From positions 2,108,001-2,172,000 of the forward strand of contig NZ_CP058561.1 of assembly GCF_018141425.1 (NCBI RefSeq): 64,000 nt of DNA, given 5' to 3'. Each line of letters begins with the position of its first letter. Position 1 is the stretch's first letter. Shown piece by piece: positions 54,508-63,523 of the stretch. Source of the stretch: Vallitalea guaymasensis. GTDB taxonomy: Bacteria > Bacillota > Clostridia > Lachnospirales > Vallitaleaceae. Both the position numbers and the translations under genes were made by a program. The notes beneath the pieces were generated by a model. That model was given only the letters and a program-made list of their open reading frames with translations. It did not search any database and was not told the DNA's origin.

Positions 54508-57500
54508 TTATGGTAGTACAATACCACCTGCTGGAACTACTAAAGCATTACCATTTAAATCATTTACATTTAATGTAGTAATTTTATCAGTAGATACTAC
54601 ACTACTAGCAATAGTATCTAAACCAATAGTTAATACTGTACCTGTAGAGTTCCAAGAAATTGTTGTACCACTTAAAGTACGAGTTGCGTCTGTATTAGAC
54701 TTAATAACTAACCCTAATTCAGCAAGTGTATCATTTGCTGTATTCATTTGCTCGTTAAATGTTAGTACTATAGATCCTAATACTGCATCAACACCATTTT
54801 CAAGATTAGCAGCACTAGCAATACCTAGCTCTGTATTACCAGTACCAGCAGCAACAACATCTACTAATGTATATGATAATCCTGCAATAAGAGTACCAGT
54901 ATTCTTGCTTGAAGTATCTTTTGCTAATTTAATAGTTACTATATTATTAGCTTCTGACACCTCAAGATCATCAGTAGTATTAGCTTCAAATACAACCTGA
55001 ATATTATTTCCAGCTGTACCAGTATTTTTAGCTGTTACAGTAATTCCATTAGAATCAAAAGTCTTTGTTGCTTTTACACCAACTACGTTAGCAGTTAAAC
55101 CTGCTCCTGGAGTTGCTACTGCTGTATCAACGTTAGGTACTGATACTTGGATATAATCTGAATCTTTTACTTCTGATGATACTTTACTAGCTGTAGTAGT
55201 TTTGTCTACAAACTTGTTATCTTTACTTCTTACTTTGAATGTTGTAGCTGTCTTAAGAGCTTTACTTAATTCAAATTTAATAGTTTTAACATCAACAACT
55301 TCTGAGTCGCCTGAAGTTAATTGAACAATATTAGCTGATGTAGAACCATCTTCAAATATTCCAACTATATCAAATAATTCTGCTAACTGAGCTGTAGTTA
55401 ATTCAGCTGTTGCTGATAAATCAGCTACTGGAGTTGTAGTAGTTAATGAAGCAATATCTTGATTCATTGTAACTGTAACAACTTTTCTATCATTAGAAAC
55501 ACTTGCTGTAGCAATAGCTGGTTTTGCATGAGATGCATTAGTTCCAGCAACTGTAGCAGTGATATCATTATCTTGAGCGCCTTGAGCATTGCTTACATTT
55601 GCTGTTGCATTTGCAATAGTAAGTGTATAAACAACACCTTGTTTCATAGCTTTATTTAAGTAAACTGTATATTCACTTCCATCAGCTGAGCTAACTTCTT
55701 CAATTAATTGAACTGCTGTTGCTGTAGAGAAATTATCTCCTGTTGTTGTTGTTGAAAGTTTAGTACTTGATTCTGTTCCAACAAAATTAGTAACTGGAGT
55801 CTTGAATTTAACAGTTAAAGTCATATCATCTTTTGGCATGATATAGTCAATAGATGGTTTACCTTGAGCTACAGAGCTACCTGCAAATTGTGATTTAACT
55901 ATATTATTTGAAGCATCAACTAATGCCATAGCTACATTACCAGCATTCTTTGGAGCATTATCTTTAAACCATAATTGGTAAACTCTTCCTGCAACTAATG
56001 TATCTGAATCTAATGTTAATCTTAATACAGATTTATTATTTGGTAATACTCTCAAGCTAGGAGTTCCTGCAGGTGCAGTTCCTGCTGAAGCATTAAATGA
56101 TTCACTACCTGTTCCACCAGTAATTCTTACATTAGCTGCTGTAACTATTTGATTAGCTTGGTCTGCTAAAACACCATTGAAATAAATATCAATAGTTTTA
56201 TTATCTATTGGCATAATATAATCTACTTTGAATGCTGCAGAAGTAGTCACACCAGCAAATTGAGTTTTAGCTTTTTTAGCATCTGTTTGAGCTGTTCCTC
56301 TTTCATTTGTAAAGTTATTAGAAGCTGTTGAAATCTCTACATCATATAGAGTTCCACTTACTAAGTCAGTTCCTAAATAAAGAGTTAACTTTTTAGCTTT
56401 TTTATCTTGAACTACGCTATTTACAGCTACAGTACTTGATGAATTTGTATTCTTAGCAATTGTAAAATCACTAGGTTGAATAGCTGAATCCGCAACTGTA
56501 GTATTTAAATATATTTCTACTGTTCTAATATTAGTAGCAACAGCATAGCTTACTTCTGGTTTAACATCTGCACCAACACCTGCAAATGAAGCTGTGTTAT
56601 CTGAACCAATAACAACACCATCTGCTGATTTAACACCTGTTACGGTAACTTTGTACATAGTGTTGAAACCTTGGTCATTTGTTTTAACTTTTACGATACT
56701 TCCATCAGTTTGTACTTCCGCTGATAAACCATATCCTAAATCATTATCAAATTTGTAATTAGCGAAAACTGTAGCAGTTTCAGCATCTACATTCTTATCA
56801 AAATCAACATATACATAAGTAACGCCATCTTCGATCTTAGCATATGAACTTACTACTTTAGGTGCAGCTGTATCAAGAGCTAGACCTCCGAATTTAGCTT
56901 CATCATAACTTGAATCAATTGTATTTCCTGAAATATCTTTTACATTAGTTATTGTGATTGTATATAACATTCCTGCTTTTTGAGCTTCTGTAGTTAATCT
57001 TACAATTTTGTTACCTTTTTGTAATTCTGCAGCAAGAACTGTAAAAGCTTTTCCATCTCTATCTTTAATTGTGTAGTTAGCTACATCATTTGCTGTAGTT
57101 GCATCCATTTCTTCTTTAAAGATAACTTCTACAGTAGAATTTGATTTAGCAACTGCAGTTTGTTCAACTTTAGGAGCAGTTGTATCTTTAGCCATTCCAC
57201 CGAACTTAGCTTCTTTATTAGAAGAATCAACAACTACACCATCAATATTATTAACATTTGCAACTGTTATTGTATATAATTCTCCTGCTTTTTGCTCTGC
57301 AGTTGTTAAATATACAGATTTGTTATAGTTAGTAGCATCTTCATCTTTAGTAACAACTTTTGCTTCAAGTACTACTAAAGCATTTCCGCTTCTATCTTTA
57401 ATAGTATAGTTAGAAATATCTTCTGCAGTGTCTTTATCTAATTCTTGGTCAAATAATACTTGAACTTTAGTATTTGACTTAGCAATAGCTGTTTGAGTTA

Positions 57501-58737
57501 CTTTAGCTGCTGCTAATTTAGAAACTCCACCAAATCTAGCTACATTATCACTAGTTCCTACTGCTAAACCTTCTAAGTTATATACATTAGAAACTGTTAT
57601 TGTATATAATTCTCCTGCTTTTTGCTCTGCAGTTGTAAGTCTTACTGTACTATCAGCAGTTAATTCTGCATTTTCTACAGCTAAAACGTTATTATTTCTA
57701 TCTTTGATTGTATAGTTAGCAGCAACTTCTGCTGTAGCTTTATCCATTACATCATCAAAAGAAATATCTGCAGTTTTGTATCCTTTAGCAACAGCTGTAG
57801 CTGTAACTTTTGGAGCAGTTGTATCTGCAGCTAAACCAACATAATCAAAACTCTTATCACCATATGTGATAGTATATTTTAAGTTCTTAGTATGAACTGC
57901 TGTTTTAATTCTAACATCTTTTGCACCATATAAAACTACGTCTTCAATATCTAATGCATTATCTTTTTCATCTACGATAGAAAAAGCTTCTACACCAGGA
58001 ACTACTTCTGTATCTTCTTTTAAAGTTAACTTTACATAAGAAGCATTCATTGCTTGAGCTGACTTAATAACTAAATTAGCTATTACAGGCTCTTCATAAC
58101 CTAATTCTTTAGCAACTTCTACATCAGTAATTGCTCCATCTTCAACTAAAACTTGGATAAGTTTAGCACCATCTTTAGTTTCAGCTTTTAAAGTTTCAAC
58201 TGTTACTGCTGCTACATCAGCCATAGTTAATTTCTCAGCATCTGCTGCAGCTACTAAGTTTTTCTCTTCAGCGAATGTCATAACATCTTCCCATTCGAAG
58301 TCTTCGCCTTGAGTATAACCTAATGTTCCAAGCATTACTTTGTAATATTCTTGAACTGTCATCATACCATTAGGATCAAATTCTTCTCCACGACCTAACC
58401 ATCCTAATTCTGGATTAGCTTTTAAATAAGCTAATGCTGCTCTTCCAGCAACCCAAGTCATTTCTTCTGCATCAGCAAATGTTTCAGTTCCTTCAAATGC
58501 TAAAGCTTCGTCTTCTAATCCTCTTAATCTTAATGACATAAGAGCAAGTTTCCATCTTGGGCTTTCTGTACCAAGATACTCTTCTGTTACTCCGTCACCA
58601 TCGCCTTTGATTAATTCTAAGGCTTCACAAATATCTGCATCAGTCTTAGTATCTTCAGCAGCAAATGATACAGTAAATGTTGATACGATCATTGCTAATG
58701 AAAGGACTAACGCAAAAACTTTTTTTAAGTTTTTCAT
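54508..58737 (-). CDS. Major S-layer-type protein B: SLH domains plus Ig-like repeats
   Basis: The 1409-residue protein starts at ATG 58737 after AAAGGAGGAG. The signal peptide ends near SFAAED. SLH-type repeats occupy about 30-215: SPRWKLALMSLRLRGLEDE, ELGWLGRGEEFDPNGMMTVQ, ADVAAVTVETLK. About eight Ig-like repeats follow, with motifs such as TVEVIFKEEMDA, KAGELYTITVANV and FGG at repeat ends. The composition is rich in Ala, Thr and Val with few Cys. Together with a near-consensus promoter and a 5' UTR hairpin, this suggests an abundant S-layer subunit. A truncated copy lies immediately downstream. Confidence 0.95.
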   Translation of the reverse strand: MKNLKKVFALVLSLAMIVSTFTVSFAAEDTKTDADICEALELIKGDGDGVTEEYLGTESPRWKLALMSLRLRGLEDEALAFEGTETFADAEEMTWVAGRAALAYLKANPELGWLGRGEEFDPNGMMTVQEYYKVMLGTLGYTQGEDFEWEDVMTFAEEKNLVAAADAEKLTMADVAAVTVETLKAETKDGAKLIQVLVEDGAITDVEVAKELGYEEPVIANLVIKSAQAMNASYVKLTLKEDTEVVPGVEAFSIVDEKDNALDIEDVVLYGAKDVRIKTAVHTKNLKYTITYGDKSFDYVGLAADTTAPKVTATAVAKGYKTADISFDDVMDKATAEVAANYTIKDRNNNVLAVENAELTADSTVRLTTAEQKAGELYTITVSNVYNLEGLAVGTSDNVARFGGVSKLAAAKVTQTAIAKSNTKVQVLFDQELDKDTAEDISNYTIKDRSGNALVVLEAKVVTKDEDATNYNKSVYLTTAEQKAGELYTITVANVNNIDGVVVDSSNKEAKFGGMAKDTTAPKVEQTAVAKSNSTVEVIFKEEMDATTANDVANYTIKDRDGKAFTVLAAELQKGNKIVRLTTEAQKAGMLYTITITNVKDISGNTIDSSYDEAKFGGLALDTAAPKVVSSYAKIEDGVTYVYVDFDKNVDAETATVFANYKFDNDLGYGLSAEVQTDGSIVKVKTNDQGFNTMYKVTVTGVKSADGVVIGSDNTASFAGVGADVKPEVSYAVATNIRTVEIYLNTTVADSAIQPSDFTIAKNTNSSSTVAVNSVVQDKKAKKLTLYLGTDLVSGTLYDVEISTASNNFTNERGTAQTDAKKAKTQFAGVTTSAAFKVDYIMPIDNKTIDIYFNGVLADQANQIVTAANVRITGGTGSESFNASAGTAPAGTPSLRVLPNNKSVLRLTLDSDTLVAGRVYQLWFKDNAPKNAGNVAMALVDASNNIVKSQFAGSSVAQGKPSIDYIMPKDDMTLTVKFKTPVTNFVGTESSTKLSTTTTGDNFSTATAVQLIEEVSSADGSEYTVYLNKAMKQGVVYTLTIANATANVSNAQGAQDNDITATVAGTNASHAKPAIATASVSNDRKVVTVTMNQDIASLTTTTPVADLSATAELTTAQLAELFDIVGIFEDGSTSANIVQLTSGDSEVVDVKTIKFELSKALKTATTFKVRSKDNKFVDKTTTASKVSSEVKDSDYIQVSVPNVDTAVATPGAGLTANVVGVKATKTFDSNGITVTAKNTGTAGNNIQVVFEANTTDDLEVSEANNIVTIKLAKDTSSKNTGTLIAGLSYTLVDVVAAGTGNTELGIASAANLENGVDAVLGSIVLTFNEQMNTANDTLAELGLVIKSNTDATRTLSGTTISWNSTGTVLTIGLDTIASSVVSTDKITTLNVNDLNGNALVVPAGGIVLP

Positions 58738-58773
58738 TAATATTTCTCCTCCTTTTAATTTGCTTCTAAATTG

Positions 58774-58792
58774 GAAAGGTTATCCACCTTTC
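58774..58792 (-). promoter_or_regulatory. 5' UTR hairpin of S-layer mRNA
   Basis: GAAAGGT pairs with ACCTTTC across a five-base loop. It begins a few bases after the predicted transcription start and may protect the mRNA 5' end. Confidence 0.6.
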
Positions 58793-58805
58793 AAGCACAT
58801 GGTAA

Positions 58806-58834
58806 ATTATAGCACTACATTATTTTCCAGTCAA
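58806..58834 (-). promoter_or_regulatory. Sigma-A promoter of the major S-layer gene
   Basis: TTGACT and TATAAT with a 17-base spacer, reading leftward. It is the best promoter in the window. Confidence 0.85.
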
Positions 58835-58849
58835 TATAATATCTTCATA

Positions 58850-58866
58850 TGTAACAAATCTGTAAT
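58850..58866 (+). promoter_or_regulatory. Candidate WalR box upstream of the S-layer promoter
   Basis: TGTAAC-N5-TGTAAT matches TGTWAH-N5-TGTWAH. It ends 15 bases upstream of the -35 element of the leftward S-layer promoter. A weaker pair (TGTAAT-N5-CGTAAT) lies about 100 bases further upstream. Confidence 0.45.
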
Positions 58867-59069
58867 AGAGTTTTTACATGAAAATCTTATATAATATGGA
58901 TAATACTGTAACTTAATCTATTATATAACATTATTATCCATTAATACAAGCTTTTTCCTACATTGTAATATTACCGTAATATACAATAATATTTTTTTGC
59001 AACTATATTAAAAGTATATAAAATCATACTACTAAAATCATATATAAAACCCTCAATTTATACACTAAA

Positions 59070-59108
59070 TTAAAAATCACCACATCATTATTATAATAAC
59101 GTGGTGAC
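59070..59108 (-). terminator. Terminator of the gal operon
   Basis: TCACCAC pairs with GTGGTGA after the galT stop and is followed by TTTTTAATTT in the leftward direction. Confidence 0.75.
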
Positions 59109-59130
59109 AATAAATGTGTAGTATATTCTT

Positions 59131-60651
59131 TTAAGCCTTAATAAATCTCTCCAACCCTGCAATACCTTCCTCATCCATCTTATAAACCCCAGCACACTCA
59201 AGTACCTGAGCAAAGATATTACCTACTTCTTTCCTTATACACTCTCTTGCTTCATCAGCCTTCATATCTGTTCCATACTCTTCAACCAATCTCTTAATCC
59301 ACTCACCATGCTTTTCTAACTCTTCATATTCTGCTCTATCTTTTATCTTACCTACTAGAATATCTTCTATTAAAGAAAGTTCTTTCTTAAGTCTTGCAGG
59401 AAGTACAGCAAGTCCCATAACTTCAATAAGTCCAATATTCTCTTTTTTAATATGATGCAGATGAGCATGAGGATGGAATATACCATCTGGATGTTCCTCA
59501 CTTCTTCTATTATTTCTAAGAACTAAATCAAGTTCATAATCTCCATCTCCATTAATCCTAGCTATAGGCGTTATAGTATTATGAGGAATTCTCTTACCAT
59601 CTTCCTCTGTATAAGCCAATATACCAAGACTCTCATCGGAATAATCTCTCCACTTACCTAGAATCTTATCAGCAAGCTCAATTAACTTATCCTTATCCCT
59701 AGAAGATAATCTGACAACTGATAAAGGCCATCTAACCAACCCTATCTTAACCTCTTTATAACCATCTTTCCTTAACTCCTTAATAATAGATGCCTTTTCC
59801 ATAGGGAAAACATGATGTCCACCTTGAAAATGGTCATGGCTAAGAATAGAGCCACCAACTATTGGCAGGTCAGCATTAGATCCAACAAAATAATGAGGAA
59901 ACTTCTCCACAAATGACAATAATCTAACAAAAGTATCCTTAGATATCTTCATAGGAACATGCTTTTCATTGAAAACTATGCAATGCTCATTATAATATAC
60001 ATAAGGCGAATACTGGAGATACCAATTCTCACTACTTAACTCAACTGGAATCACCCTATGATTATTCCTAGCCGGATGATTCAATCTCCCAGGATATCCA
60101 ACATTATCTATACAAAGAAAACACTTAGGATAATTAGCGCTAGGCATACTCCTAGCCTTCTCAATCTCCTTAGGATCTTTCTCCGGTTTAGAAAGATTAA
60201 TAGTAATCTCCAATTCCCCTACCTGAGTATCAGCCACCCAATACTCATTCTTAGCTATCCTATCCATCCTTATATAATTAGAATCCTTAGACAACTTATA
60301 ATAATAATCCGTCGCACTCTCTATACCTTCTTCATCAGCAATCCCATAAAATCTATTAACCAACTCAGAAGGTCTAGGCATAAGTGTAGCCATAATCCTA
60401 GCATCTAACATATCTCTATATGTAACAGTATCTTCTATTATATTATTATCCACAGCATACTGTAATAATTTCTCCAATATCCCCACAGGAGAATCCACTC
60501 CACAACTATCCAACTCTCCCTCATAAGGCTCCGAAATCTCCAATATATCCATAATGGAATTTCTCACTAATTGAACATCCCACTTCTCTATCATTTTATT
60601 ATTAAGACCAAACTTTATAAGCTTCTCGATACTAATCTTAACTCTCTCCAC
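59131..60651 (-). CDS. galT: GalT, UDP-glucose--hexose-1-phosphate uridylyltransferase (class II)
   Basis: It starts at GTG 60651 with GGAGG seven bases upstream; 506 residues is the size of the Firmicutes class II GalT. The SHDHFQGG segment matches the class II active-site region, and PNHTITPIAR-like (RIPHNTITPIARI) and HPHAHLHHIKKENIGLIEVMG blocks follow. It exchanges UMP between UDP-glucose and galactose-1-phosphate. It is the last gene of the galK-galE-galT series, separated from galE by structured element A. Confidence 0.97.
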   Translation of the reverse strand: MERVKISIEKLIKFGLNNKMIEKWDVQLVRNSIMDILEISEPYEGELDSCGVDSPVGILEKLLQYAVDNNIIEDTVTYRDMLDARIMATLMPRPSELVNRFYGIADEEGIESATDYYYKLSKDSNYIRMDRIAKNEYWVADTQVGELEITINLSKPEKDPKEIEKARSMPSANYPKCFLCIDNVGYPGRLNHPARNNHRVIPVELSSENWYLQYSPYVYYNEHCIVFNEKHVPMKISKDTFVRLLSFVEKFPHYFVGSNADLPIVGGSILSHDHFQGGHHVFPMEKASIIKELRKDGYKEVKIGLVRWPLSVVRLSSRDKDKLIELADKILGKWRDYSDESLGILAYTEEDGKRIPHNTITPIARINGDGDYELDLVLRNNRRSEEHPDGIFHPHAHLHHIKKENIGLIEVMGLAVLPARLKKELSLIEDILVGKIKDRAEYEELEKHGEWIKRLVEEYGTDMKADEARECIRKEVGNIFAQVLECAGVYKMDEEGIAGLERFIKA

Positions 60652-60813
60652 TAGTCTACCTCCATCTCAGTTTATCTAATAATATTCATCTTTCTATCCT
60701 ATAATATTATCAAACTAATATTTCTCTATATCTTGCACTTCATTTAATTATCAACTAAATATTAATATATAACCTATACCACCAAACACAACTTAAGTAC
60801 CATTCAAGAGCCA

Positions 60814-61012
60814 AGCAGGGTATATATATGTAAATAAGCCGACCTTTAAATTTCCCTTAGAAAATCTTAGTGAGTGGAAATAAATATTACGTTAAGAACC
60901 TTAACTGTTTGACCAACGGGAGTTGTTAAGGTTTAGTAATATTTATTGGAACGAACTTAGTTTTTCTTAGGGAAATTTAACAAGAGGCGTTTTACATATA
61001 TATACCCCTGCG
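60814..61012. repeat. Structured foldback element A (galE-galT intergenic)
   Basis: An end-to-end foldable unit of about 199 bp with four nested helices. 60818-60834 pairs with 60991-61007 (17 bp, perfect). 60846-60864 pairs with the arm within 60961-60980 (one mismatch). 60879-60890 pairs with 60936-60947 (12 bp, perfect). 60897-60905 pairs with 60925-60933 (9 bp, perfect). The terminal loop is rich in conserved bases (TGTTTGACCAACGGGAGTT). The 112-nt core 60857-60968 is 96% identical to element B. No ORF. It begins about 17 bases after the galE stop in transcript order. Confidence 0.9.
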
Positions 61013-61029
61013 CCCTCCTGCACTATTTC

Positions 61030-62022
61030 TTATTTACCACCAAATCCATCAGGATTATTAACATGCCACTTCCAAGCACTCTCAATAATCCTTTCCAAAG
61101 AATTATACTCAGGCTTCCAACCCAATTCCTTAACAGCCTTCTCAGAAGAAGCAATCAACACAGCAGGGTCCCCTGCTCTCCTCTCAGCTTCCTCAACAGT
61201 AATAGTCCTTCCAGTAACCTTTCTAGCCACCTCAATAACCTCTTTCACAGAAAATCCCTTTCCATTACCAAGATTAAACACAGTACTCTCTTCACCATTT
61301 TGCAATCTCTCAAGAGCCAATATATGAGCATCAGCCAAATCAGTTACATGAATATAATCTCTAACACAAGTTCCATCCTCTGTAGGATAATCATTACCAA
61401 AAATAAATATCTTCTCCCTCTTACCAAGTGCCACTTCCAATATAATAGGAATAAGATGAGACTCCGGACTATGATCTTCCCCTATATGTCCATCAATATG
61501 CGCTCCTGCCGCATTAAAATATCTAAGTGCAGTATACTTAATCCCATAAGCATTATCAGACCACTTCAACATCTTCTCAACAGATAACTTAGTCTCCCCA
61601 TAAGGATTAGTAGGCATAGTCCTATCTGTTTCCATAATAGGTATACTCTCTGGCTCTCCATAAGTAGCCGCAGTAGAAGAAAAAACAATATACTTAATAC
61701 CATGCTCCTTCATCTTCTCCAACAAACACATAGTTCCATACATATTGTTGTTATAATACTTTAATGGCTCAGTAACACTCTCACCAACAAGAGAATCAGC
61801 TGCAAAATCAATAATAGCTTCTATCTTATTCTCACTAAAAACTTTATCCAACGCATCTTTATCCCTCAAATCACCTACACATAACTTGACATTCTCTGGA
61901 ACTGCCTCTCTATGTCCTTTTTGCAGATTATCAAATACAATAACCTCTTTACCTTTCTCTAAAAGTCTCGCCACTGTATGAGACCCAATATATCCTGCTC
62001 CTCCACAAACTAAAATAGCCAT
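61030..62022 (-). CDS. galE: GalE, UDP-glucose 4-epimerase
   Basis: The 330-residue product starts after GGGAG. It has the NAD-binding GGAGYIGSH at the N terminus, the catalytic FSSTAATYG (Ser/Thr) and [10 protein letters not shown] (YxxxK), and RYFNAAGA plus [13 protein letters not shown] typical of GalE. It interconverts UDP-galactose and UDP-glucose in the Leloir pathway and also supplies UDP-galactose for surface polysaccharides. It follows galK by 39 bases. Confidence 0.98.
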   Translation of the reverse strand: MAILVCGGAGYIGSHTVARLLEKGKEVIVFDNLQKGHREAVPENVKLCVGDLRDKDALDKVFSENKIEAIIDFAADSLVGESVTEPLKYYNNNMYGTMCLLEKMKEHGIKYIVFSSTAATYGEPESIPIMETDRTMPTNPYGETKLSVEKMLKWSDNAYGIKYTALRYFNAAGAHIDGHIGEDHSPESHLIPIILEVALGKREKIFIFGNDYPTEDGTCVRDYIHVTDLADAHILALERLQNGEESTVFNLGNGKGFSVKEVIEVARKVTGRTITVEEAERRAGDPAVLIASSEKAVKELGWKPEYNSLERIIESAWKWHVNNPDGFGGK

Positions 62023-62061
62023 ACTAATATCTCCCTTCTATTAAAGATTCTTCAAATTCTT

Positions 62062-63222
62062 CTATTTAATTCTTCCTGCTCCATCACCAACATTAGCCAC
62101 ATAAAACTCAGGCACTAACCCAATTCTATCCTCATAATTCTTACCAACTACTCTAATAAACTCATCAACACTATCCTCTTTCACAATACTAACTGTACAA
62201 CCACCAAAACCAGCACCAGTCATACGTGAACCAATAGTCCCCTCTATCTTCCTAGCTTCCTCTACCATAGTATCAAGCTCAACACCTGTAACCTCATACA
62301 AATCTCTCAAAGATTCATGAGAAGCATTCATCAACTTACCAAAAGTAATAATATCTCCCTCATTAAGCGCCTCAACCGCTTCCTTAACCCTTACATTTTC
62401 CTCAACAGCATGCTTAGCCCTATCTCTAGGAACATCCTTATCAATAAGATGCTTATATTTATCAAATGTCTCTACATCCATCTCACAAAGATTCTTGATA
62501 TCCAACTCTTTCTGAATACACTCCAAAGCATATTGGCACTCCGAACGTCTCTCATTATACTTAGAATCTGCTAACCCTCTTCTCTTCTTAGTATTACCTA
62601 TAACAATCTTATACCCATCCAATTTAAGAGGTGCATACTCATAATCTAATGTCTCACAATCAAGCAATATTGCATGATTCAATTTACCCATCCCAGAAGC
62701 AAACTGATCCATAATACCACAATTAACTCCTACAAATTGGTTCTCCGCTCTCTGACTCATCTTAACCATCTCAACCATATCTTCCTTACAATCAAACAAC
62801 TCATTAACAACTACAGCTGTCAACACTTCAAGAGATGCAGAAGAAGATAACCCCGAACCATTAGGAATATTACCATAATACAAAATATCAAAACCACCAA
62901 CTTCATGACCCATATCAATAAACTCCTTAATAACTCCCTTAGGATAATTAGTCCAATCATCCTCTTTCCTATACCTAATATCCTCAATATCAATCTCTAC
63001 CCTAAGATCAAAATTAAGAGTAGCAAACCTAACCTTACCATCATCCCTCTTCCTAGCAGCCGCATATGTACCAAAATCAAGAGCACAAGGAAAAACATAC
63101 CCACCATTATAATCAATATGCTCCCCAATCAAATTAACTCTCCCCGGCGCAAAAAACTTATCTACACCACTCACTTCTCCACCATACAACTCCACAAACT
63201 TACCAACAATCTCTCTCTCCAT
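62062..63222 (-). CDS. galK: GalK, galactokinase
   Basis: The 386-residue GHMP kinase starts after GAGAGGAA. It shows the galactokinase signature [16 protein letters not shown], the ATP-binding [13 protein letters not shown], a [17 protein letters not shown] segment (catalytic Asp region) and the C-terminal [12 protein letters not shown]. It phosphorylates galactose at C1. It is the first structural gene of the operon and lies downstream of a LacI-family regulator gene. Confidence 0.98.
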   Translation of the reverse strand: MEREIVGKFVELYGGEVSGVDKFFAPGRVNLIGEHIDYNGGYVFPCALDFGTYAAARKRDDGKVRFATLNFDLRVEIDIEDIRYRKEDDWTNYPKGVIKEFIDMGHEVGGFDILYYGNIPNGSGLSSSASLEVLTAVVVNELFDCKEDMVEMVKMSQRAENQFVGVNCGIMDQFASGMGKLNHAILLDCETLDYEYAPLKLDGYKIVIGNTKKRRGLADSKYNERRSECQYALECIQKELDIKNLCEMDVETFDKYKHLIDKDVPRDRAKHAVEENVRVKEAVEALNEGDIITFGKLMNASHESLRDLYEVTGVELDTMVEEARKIEGTIGSRMTGAGFGGCTVSIVKEDSVDEFIRVVGKNYEDRIGLVPEFYVANVGDGAGRIK

Positions 63223-63312
63223 ATCTATTTCATTCCTCTCTATAATTTTAAATTCTTATATTATTTTTATTTATCTAATTAATATATCTCTATCAATATT
63301 TAACGTAGCCCA

Positions 63313-63507
63313 GTAGGTAATATATATACAAATAAAGCGATTTTTAAATACTTGTTAGAAAATCTTAATGAGTGGAAATAAATATTACGTTAAGAACCTT
63401 GACTGTTTGACCAACGGGAGTTGTCAAGGTTTAGTAATATTTATTGGAACGAATTTAGTTTTTCTTCAATTATTTAACATAAGCTGTTTTGTATATATAT
63501 TACCTAC
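63313..63507. repeat. Structured foldback element B (lacI-galK intergenic)
   Basis: A 195-bp unit homologous to element A. Its outer arms 63313-63332 and 63488-63507 are perfect 20-bp complements. The second helix pairs 63344-63362 with 63460-63477. Then come 63377-63388 with 63434-63445 (12 bp) and 63395-63403 with 63423-63431 (9 bp). The 112-nt core 63355-63466 differs from A at four positions, all in paired sites. No ORF. It begins about 17 bases after the regulator's stop in transcript order. Confidence 0.9.
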
Positions 63508-63523
63508 GGTAGCCACACTAGAA

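Noticed and set aside
35814-58737. Homologous-recombination inversion between S-layer genes A and B as an established switch
   Set aside because: Protein similarity is moderate and I saw no long identical DNA segments, so it is kept only as a hypothesis.
60814-61012. Elements A and B considered as ordinary rho-independent terminators
   Set aside because: They are about 200 nt long with conserved loops and lack a T tract after the outer helix on either strand. Single simple hairpins would not keep a 112-nt core with compensatory changes.
60814-61012. Elements A and B considered as retron or group II intron parts
   Set aside because: No reverse transcriptase gene lies nearby, and I could not identify intron domain V or msr/msd features.
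61063-61587. Long plus-strand frames opposite galE, galK and galT
   Set aside because: They are shadows of well-identified genes and have Asn/Ile/Pro/Ser-rich composition without initiation signals.
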